This document shows positions 57,241-64,000 of a stretch of DNA of 64,000 nt, one piece after another. The stretch is taken from positions 50,943,706-51,007,705 of the forward strand of contig JAPTHN010000008.1 of assembly GCA_026936325.1 (NCBI GenBank). The letters run 5' to 3'. The stretch's first letter is position 1, and the number at the start of each line of letters is the position of its first letter. The position numbers and the translations under genes were made by a program. Below the pieces are notes generated by a model. It saw nothing but the letters and a program-made list of their open reading frames with translations, was not told the DNA's origin and did not search any database. Origin of the DNA: Platynereis dumerilii (Eukaryota; Annelida; Polychaeta; Phyllodocida; Nereididae).

Positions 57241-58100
57241 TGCAGAATCTAGGATCCTGATTCTCAAAGAGCCTTGTAGCGCCATCTATTCCATACCTAT
57301 TCCAATCTATCTCGTAACTTAATTAATTATAAAAACTCAAACAGGATGCTTGCTGTTGACGATTAGATGAAGCCGTGAAGAAAAGTTGATACACCAGTTA
57401 CAAATAAATCCACATAATGTACTTTTAAAAATGTGAAAGCTTATCCTGGTTTTTAAAAAAAATTAAATTTTTCCACACCCACAAAGATGTATATGAGAAT
57501 TTTATAACACCCAAGTTTCATGGTGCCTCATTGCAACTGTCCTAGATGCCGAGAATGTTCCAATTTTATCACGGTAAGATTGCAGTAACATTTTCAATTT
57601 CACCATGCAAGGTAAGTGGTTTTTACAAGTTAATTTAATTTATAGTCCCTAAGTGGACTTGTAGACTGCTCAGTAAAATGAGGAAGAAAAGTCTATTAAT
57701 TTTGGGAGCCATCCTTTTTGGATAGCTCTGTTTGTACTGCTTTAATTTTTATGTTTTATATTTGCAGATTGAAAGAGAAAAAAACAATACCTTCCCCCCC
57801 CCCACAGCACATCCTTGAATCCCACTAGCCACAAAAAATAATAATAATAGTGGTACCATCAAGAATATCAAGAATAATAAGAATAATAAAAAAGCAGTGG
57901 GGTTGGGTGGCTGGACGGCCCCAGTCACCCCCCCCCCGCCTAGCAATAATGATTTGCCCCATTTTTATCATTGAGTGAATGGGGCTGACTTTCAAGATAG
58001 TTTCTGCATGCAGGGCATAACCTACACACCTGTGACTGCTACAAAAGGTTCAAAATGAGTCATTAGTTCCATTCGCATACAGAAACAAGCAATGCAGGCT
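57241..58100. other. No gene seen (presumed intron 1 of the 58.1-kb gene)
   Basis: AT-rich with C-runs at about 57797 and 57926. Downstream exons of the gene starting at 58185 were not recognised here. Confidence 0.35.
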
Positions 58101-58110
58101 CAATTCTTAC

Positions 58111-58185
58111 CTCAAACATCCATCGAACACGACCGTCTCGAATCCCGGTAAATCCAATGCGATCCATTACGCTCAGCCGGGTCAT
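58111..58185 (-). CDS. First coding exon of an unidentified gene
   Basis: On the minus strand an ATG opens 25 codons (MTRLSVMDRIGF, then TGIRDGRVRWMFE) that end at a consensus donor GAG|GTAAGA in phase 0. An in-frame TAG lies 12 codons upstream, so this is the first possible ATG in the frame. The surrounding 58.1-58.5 kb is CpG-rich, unlike the AT-rich neighbourhood, and holds an NRF1-type site 200 bp upstream. Downstream exons would lie below 58.1 kb; I could not identify any. The protein is not recognised. Confidence 0.5.
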
Positions 58186-58384
58186 CTTCGGCGACGTAAA
58201 AGTCCAAGAATAACACTCCTACAGTCCGTAACACTGTTTAAATAAGTTCACAAGATATAAATCCTCCAAGTTCACCACTTTTTAGACCCTGTCAAACAGT
58301 TAATCCATCGAAAACAAAGCATTTACGAGCGCTTCATAACATTTCACTCCAAATCAAGCGCCATGATGGGCGGAAGTGCTTCGT

Positions 58385-58396
58385 TGCGCATGCGCA
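58385..58396. promoter_or_regulatory. NRF1-type palindromic promoter site
   Basis: TGCGCATGCGCA is a perfect match to the NRF1 consensus. It sits in a CpG-rich island (about 58.10-58.50 kb) just upstream of the first exon at 58111-58185. NRF1 sites mark broadly expressed, TATA-less and often bidirectional animal promoters. Because it is a palindrome it gives no direction. Confidence 0.6.
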
Positions 58397-58679
58397 AAAA
58401 TAAGACGTCCCGGACGAGGTCACTTTATTATAGGTGCGGGGGAGGTGTTTCCCGCGTTTAGTCCACGTCGTTGTCAGAGGTTAGAGAATTACGCATTTTC
58501 TACGATCTTTTACGCACGTATCATAGCCGTAAGCAATTGTCGACAAATTACGTAGTTTTCAAACGTTTGGCCCGATGTGAATTGGAGGTATGTTGAGAGG
58601 TTGACATGAGGTTGACTGGAGGAAAATGTCCGGGAGGGCAGTGTTGTCAGTTCACAGATAGGTTGAGATTTCATAACTC

Positions 58680-60440
58680 ATTGTACTGACTGAACATGTA
58701 TCACAGTTTTTCAAAAATAATTCACTAACATGTCAGTATGTTCCTTGTTCCGTCTGAACTGAATTTCACTGAAATCTGTGAATTTTCTATTTGTGTTAAC
58801 ATGCTTGAATGCCCTCACTTCGATTTTTTAAACTCTTCTACACAATTCTAAATACACTAATTCGAGCTGAAAATTTTACACAACAATAAACTTGTTGTTC
58901 TGCAAATGTTGTGTGAAAATTAGGGTTTAAGATGCAGCAATTAATTTGACATACATGTGTTTATTATTGTTGGTGTGGCAGTCACAGCAATTTAACTTCC
59001 GTGCCAGTTCAGTGTGGAACTGGGATTTTAGATTAACTTTTTAGTTAAATTTGTTGTTTAAAACAACTGTCAACACTACCAGGTATGTTTGATATCAAGA
59101 AAATGTACCAGAGAAAGTTATGTATGGGACATCCAAGTGTTTTCTTTGTGATAAATATGAATTTAGAGGAATTATATCCCTGGTTACGGAGAAGGTCGTC
59201 TGCTGAAATCTTCAAGCTGTCATACCTTGTTATAGTTATAGTAAGAGGAGTTAGTGGACTGGTCTGGCCCAACAATACACGAATCACACTGTTTCTGCCT
59301 GTGGTCCAACATCAGATTTAGATCATCAAATGCAGAAATTGCAAAAATAATGTCCATATAAATTTGATTATAGTTTTAGGCCTTAGTTTTTGAACAAAGA
59401 ATACAAAAATATGTTACATGGACAAGCTGCAACTGCTAACAGGCCCCGCAACATAAAATTATGTCATTGTAATTTCTACTGAACACAAACGTAATAGGCA
59501 GCTGTCCCAGTTTCCAATTTGACACCCATTCACCTTAAAATTTACGTCTGCAACCACAGTCGATCTACTCTCACCTGCCTGTATAGCAGACTGACTTGTC
59601 AAGAGGGGCAATGCTACATTATTTGAGGAACCGCCAGAAACCATATGCCGTACTGATTTACCAGCAGTTCAGAAAATCATGGGCAAGAGTGGTAATGTAC
59701 TATTCACCAGCCTCAGTGCAATGCACTGCAATGGGCAGCCTGTGCTAATGTAATCCCGAGAAAGTCCGCATCTTTAAACAAATCTGAATCAGGAATTTTG
59801 ACTCGGTTGAGCAAACAGCAATTTAATTGTCTAACTAAGGAAGTCTTACCTACAGCAAATAAGATTGCATAATTGGCCAGAATATACTGTTTAGGTTTAT
59901 TGCACACCTATAATAGACGTGAACTCGTAAAATTTGTTTTTGCATAATTTTAATAAACTGAACCAAATTAAAAATGCAAAACTATTTCCAGAGCTAAAAT
60001 ATACAAATAACATACCAAAATTACCTTCATACCATAAATATATAGGAATGTCCTTTAAAATCCTAATTGTTCTGAACAATTTAACTGTATAGTTGCCATG
60101 GAAACCACACTAAATAGCAGACAATCAATGAAAATTGAAATATTTTGAATACTTCAAGCATGCTCTTCTTCAAAATTGCGTTCTGGCAGTTTTAATCTAT
60201 TTTTATAGATGTAAATTTGGAAAATGCGTTTACAAGAGTCGCATGCCAATATATTTGCATAAATCATCTGTCTGTCATGTGACTCTTGTCCATATATAAC
60301 CCGTAAAAAGTGTCAATGATGTATATTACATCACTGCTTCCTTCAATGCACAGCATATTCCTGTTACAAAAGGCCAAAAACCAATCAGTCATCAGGTAAA
60401 TTTATCCCGAGGTCTGCATTATCAAGCAGTAGATGTTTGA
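58680..60440. other. No gene seen
   Basis: AT-rich, short unsupported frames on both strands. A signal exon for gene 4 was looked for here without success. Confidence 0.4.
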
Positions 60441-60445
60441 TTGCT

Positions 60446-60679
60446 ATTCTATTTTTGGTATAAATGCCCATATTTGGAAATTTTACCATCCTCATTAATT
60501 TCCAGTATTTACATATATATTTTGAATTTGTGAGAGTTCTGTTAAAGCTACATAGTCATATGATGCATCAAAAGACAGCAGTTGAAAGCTTCTATTTTCA
60601 AAATATATATATGTAAATATTGGAAATTAGTGAGGTTGGTAAAATTTCCAAACGTGGGCATTTACACCAAATATAGAAT
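60446..60679. repeat. Foldback element, about 235 bp
   Basis: Arms of about 85 bp (60446-60530 and 60595-60679) are inverted copies, sharing AAATGCCCA, TTTGGAAATTTTACCA and TATTTACATATATAT. Confidence 0.75.
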
Positions 60680-60689
60680 TATTACGATT

Positions 60690-61177
60690 TTTTATTTATT
60701 TCTTTATTTAACCCCCATAATTGGGGAGGTAACAATTTTACATTGAACGTAACAATATATACATTATAAGACCGATAAAACACAAAGAAATATAAATAGA
60801 TAAAACCAGTAAAACAGCTCAGAATGCTTTAGTTAAAAATCTTGTTAACACATACTCATCTGACCATGGTTTAATGTAATTTTCATGCAATAGTAGGTAC
60901 CTGAGGGAATCAACCACGCCATCTGCTTTTACAGTTAAGTTGGGTCTTATAGGTTTATCACAGAAAACTTTAATAGGACTAATGCCACAGTTGACTAGAT
61001 GAAAAAGGAGTGTGCCACTGACACATGAACCGGAGTGCAGAAACCTGGCAAGAAGTCGGGTCTGGAGATCTCTGATCGGGGAATCCACGTTGAAGATCCT
61101 ATGGAACAGGCTTGATGCTTGGCGATCATAGAATCAATGCAATTTACTTGGTTTTGGCCACACAAATATATTTGCAA
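60690..61177 (-). mobile_element. LINE 3' fragment (probable)
   Basis: On the minus strand an 89-residue terminal frame (SPIRDLQTRLLARFLHSGS ... DEYVLTRFLTKAF) is followed by a 120-bp 3' region ending AATAAAGAAATAAATAAA. Layout and the LARFLHSG-like block suggest the C-terminal end of a non-LTR element, but no RT motif is present to prove it. The preceding frame is shifted relative to it. Confidence 0.4.
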
Positions 61178-61583
61178 AAATTTGACCTTAAGTCAAGTGT
61201 TGCGTTTATTTTGCAGGCGAGTGTAAAGCATTTTTCTTGCAATTTTATCATGATAATTACGTTACTTGAATTTTCCAGACAATCTGGCTCAGCAGAAGTT
61301 CTTGAATGGTCTTTAGAAACTGCTGTGATATGAAGTGTAATTTATTTTTACAGTTTCACGAACACAGAATAACTTTTTCAGAAAAATTGTACTAGCTAGG
61401 CTATGTTAAAATTGTTTTTCTTTTGGTCATCTTTGTTTGTGGAGGATTTCATCCGAATTGAATTTTCATCTCTCAGCTGCTCCTATAAACTGAAATAGTT
61501 TCCCAGCAAGTATTATCGAGAAGTAGACAAATGTGATTTTATTCAGTAACATGTTTATTTTAATAAGTAATGTGTTTTTTTAG

Positions 61584-61710
61584 CATGTAGACATGTCTAC
61601 CTGAGAAGAAAAGATGGCGAGGAAGCATATGGCGGCTGCTCAGGACACTATTACATGACTAATATAACCTGTGATGGACGACCGGTGTACCAAATGCAGG
61701 ACAAAAGAAG
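61584..61710 (+). CDS. Gene 4, exon B of secreted Cys-rich protein (plus strand)
   Basis: A 127-nt exon after TTTTTTTAG, ending before GTGTAG. It reads CRHVYLRRKDGEEAYGGC, then SGHYYMTNITCDGRPVYQM. It has the same length, phases and cysteines as the three minus-strand copies, and the CRHVxLRRxDG start is closest to gene 1. It is the only family exon on the plus strand. Its signal exon and exons C and A were not found between 58.7 kb and the window end, so exons C and A probably lie beyond 64 kb. The donor GTGTAG is weak. Confidence 0.72.
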
Positions 61711-61840
61711 GTGTAGTAAATTTTATTATTATCACAAAATTAGAAGTGATCATAATTGTATATTATAACAAAACAACCCAAGTCAGGGTCACTGAGTAAC
61801 AATATCACGAGCTGTTGTGTGAATTAATATCACTTGAGCC

Positions 61841-61890
61841 CGCATAAAGTGGAGCACCACTAGCACTGCCGAAGTCAATATATCTGCAGG
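61841..61890 (-). pseudogene. Truncated exon B fragment with intron flank
   Basis: Fifty bases match the first part of gene 3 exon B (39743-39793) on the minus strand, with the acceptor TTTTAG kept. The similarity runs on into the intron as far as about 62090, matching 39794-40200 apart from the 203-bp MITE, which is absent here. The 3' part of the exon is missing and is replaced by unrelated sequence at about 61840. It is a partial duplication lying 130 bp from, and opposite to, gene 4 exon B. Confidence 0.7.
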
Positions 61891-62094
61891 CTAAAATGAT
61901 ATCGATTTTAAGAAATTCCTTAACAAAATTGTAATGTAGAATGCTGCAATCATTGAACACACACATAGTTACTTATTAATTTTAGTCAGACAATGGGAAA
62001 TCATCGAGACAAACAGAACTACATTAAGCATTTATGACAAGAAACTTTTCAATAAACATAGCACAAGATAACATTTCATTGTTATTATGAGACA

Positions 62095-63060
62095 TCCCCT
62101 CTAACATTTGAGTTAAAATTCAGGTCACATGACCACCCCAGTTGCCAGCTATAAACGCCTGTCACAGACATGTCACTCACCCAAACTATCCACCTATCCT
62201 ACTTTGTTGGACTCATATTTCACATGGGACCCCACAACGGTGTAACTCCTCTCTCATTTCCGTTTGCCAACTCCACCAACAATCTCCCACCAGGAGTGCA
62301 TGACACAGCATATTCTCATAACCTTTTTCCGACAGGTGGCAGCACCTATCTTCATCTGTTTTTGCCTGGAGACAGCCCCAACCTTACACAACAGGCGCAT
62401 TGCCCCTATGTTATCATTGATCCGATTGCCTGCTAACTTGGCTGTAACAAACCTTCTGATTGCCCTGCATGCTCTTTTTAGTACATGCCTCCTGCGTCAA
62501 ATCATGCTCTACGGTCTCACAAATGCCTCCAGCTAATATCTGCTTGCCATCTACACAAACGTGTCAACAATGACCCATTTTCTAAATGCCTGCACATCAC
62601 TCTAAATACCAGGTGTTCCTAAAATATTACCTAATTTTAACATGACAGCGTCGACATTCAGCATCACTTCACAATAATGCATTGTCAAACTTTTTTCACT
62701 AATGGCCATTTTCTAGTACTAAAAACACCAAACACCAGTCAGTTATGCACAGTGAGACATCACAAAATACACTCGAAACGACCATAATGTAATGCATGAC
62801 CCACAATTCACTATTAAAAACAAAATTCCTGCTATAAACTACTGATTTTAGTGAGTAATATCCACAGGGAAGCATAAAAGAAGACATTTGATTAAGATGT
62901 AACAGGTGCGGCATGTTAAATAAGTCGTGCATGTGTCCCATGCGATGAAGTTTCAAAACATGCTCAAAAAAGGACATAAAAAATCACCTAGCCAGCTGCT
63001 TTTATTAGAGTACACTAGTTTCTGTAACAAAAATCGATAGAACAATTCTGCAGGTCCTGA
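62095..63060. other. Unassigned, partly C-rich segment
   Basis: 62140-62580 is richer in C than its surroundings and has overlapping frames of 88 and 90 residues without recognisable motifs. It could be a decayed element or an exon-bearing segment. Nothing firm. Confidence 0.3.
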
Positions 63061-63118
63061 TGATTGGCGGTTATGGCAGCAGATGCCCTGTCTCACTGTG
63101 CCCCGCCTGGTTCTCAGT

Positions 63119-63724
63119 TCAGTTCAGTTGGTGTGCATGCCTGGATCTGCCAGGTTGCTCTACCCTCACCGGGGAGCTGCACTCAATCAAGTCCATAAGT
63201 TTATCAATCCTTGCTACTGTGTCCTTTAATTTCATCGGATCTTCTTCAAAGATATCCTGGGTAGTCACCTTCCCTGTTGTGGTCCTGTCAATCTCAGTAC
63301 ATTTTTCAAGGATGTGCTCCTGGTTTTCCTCCTCCCTTTCGCATATCCTGCAGGTTGAATAATGGAACATTTTTCTGGAATTACTCTTCACTTTGAGCAT
63401 TCTTGTTCTTGCGCGGAAAATCACACTGGCTTCAAATCTGGTGCATTTGTCTAGGTATTTTGCTCTCCTACCCGCTGTGATTTCTTTTTTATTTTCCAGG
63501 TAGAAGCCGGTTTTTGTCTTGCCTACTCCTTCCATGATTTTTTCCTTCAGGCATTTTTCGATGGCTTTTTTTATTTCTCTTTTCCGTCCCTCTTTGGTTA
63601 TGCTTCTTTGTCTTTCAGTTGTTCCCAGGATCTGTTCCCTTTTTCTCTTATGTACGTTCCACCATCCCGTCTGGTGTCTCACTGTGCCCCGCCCACGGGT
63701 GAGACACTTAATGAGCCCCGACAT
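63119..63724 (-). mobile_element. Non-LTR retroelement C-terminal region
   Basis: A 201-residue frame with KTKTGFYLENKKEI, CTRFEASVIFRARTRMLKVK and a zinc-binding pattern CRICEREEENQEHILEKC. The IFRARTRMLxVKxN ... CRxC ... QEHIxExC signature is common downstream of the RT in invertebrate non-LTR elements. No RT motifs lie in the window, and its N-terminal end carries TGTGCCCCGCCC-type repeat words, so the fragment is incomplete and bordered by another element. Confidence 0.6.
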
Positions 63725-63865
63725 AACTCAAAGTTTCTCTAAACCTGTAAAAGGTAGGAACCTGAATCTACTTGACAATATACCCAACGTCATTATCTAT
63801 AATGTGGACCTGATCTCATTTTTCTCGTTACTGCCAACATTTTGGAAGACTTGAAAATAAAAAAA

Positions 63866-63893
63866 GTGTCTCACAGTGCCCCGCTCTCCCGTA
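63866..63893. repeat. One end of a TA-type element
   Basis: Read inward: TACGGGAGAGCGGGGCACTG, then TGAGACAC, closely resembling the end of 37449-38558. The phrase TCTCACTGTGCCCCGCC also occurs at about 63089 and 63678 as in the subterminal repeats of such elements. The other end was not found. Confidence 0.5.
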
Positions 63894-64000
63894 CACCACC
63901 CAGCTGCCGTTGATGTAATATCCCCCATTTGAATTGAGACAGGACCACTGGTTTGTTACCTAAAACGAGACCTGATGTGAATTATTTCCGTTTTACCGTC

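Noticed and set aside
62170-62536. Two overlapping frames of 88-90 residues
   Set aside because: No recognisable motif, splice sites or homologue; C-rich composition alone explains the open frames.

Overview
The window is animal nuclear DNA, AT-rich and intron-dominated, probably from a marine invertebrate. I base this on short exons with GT/AG borders, tRNA-derived SINEs, L2/CR1-like LINEs, a Ngaro-type retroelement and very many miniature DNA transposons with TA or 8-bp target duplications. I cannot name the species. There are no bacterial operons, CRISPR arrays or rRNA genes.

Host genes. The clearest host content is a cluster of paralogous genes for a small secreted cysteine-rich protein. 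Three lie on the minus strand and part of a fourth on the plus strand. The model is signal-peptide exon (52 nt coding, seen in gene 1) - exon B (127 nt) - exon C (137 nt) - exon A (464 nt, with stop). Exon lengths and splice phases agree exactly in every copy seen. Gene 1: signal exon 3657-3708, exon B 1106-1232, rest off the left edge. Gene 2: B 11640-11766, C 8584-8720, A 4906-5369. Gene 3: B 39667-39793, C 36889-37025, A 36213-36676. Gene 4 (plus): B 61584-61710. A broken copy of exon B with its intron flank lies at 61841-62090. The joined model predicts about 259 residues with signal peptide; the function is unknown. A separate CpG-rich promoter with a perfect NRF1-type site and a first coding exon lies on the minus strand at 58.1-58.4 kb.

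Mobile DNA, left to right. 0-4 kb: tRNA-SINE and a hAT-like element carrying a second hAT MITE. 5.4-12.4 kb: introns of gene 2 filled with foldbacks and MITEs. 13.4-14.7 kb: TA-flanked element. 15.3-15.8 kb: minisatellite. 16.06-18.2 kb: decayed L2-like LINE. 18.3-25.1 kb: tandem repeats and several MITEs. 25.5-29.4 kb: a LINE with a 1064-residue uninterrupted endonuclease-RT frame. 30.3-32.5 kb: two adjacent TA elements, a SINE and a long (TATC)n array. 37.4-40.1 kb: MITEs in gene 3 introns. 40.7-44.1 kb: a nest in which an older retroelement reading frame is split by a LINE and a 618-bp MITE, and the LINE is itself split by a second copy of that MITE. 47.8-55.96 kb: a TA-flanked long-TIR transposon split by a nearly whole, young Ngaro-type tyrosine-recombinase retrotransposon. 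56.1-57.2 kb: two minisatellites, one unusually rich in ACGT. 60.4-64 kb: foldback, LINE tails and gene 4.

I see no multi-gene pathway. The window shows a tandemly duplicated secreted-protein family whose introns have been enlarged and rearranged by layered transposon insertions.
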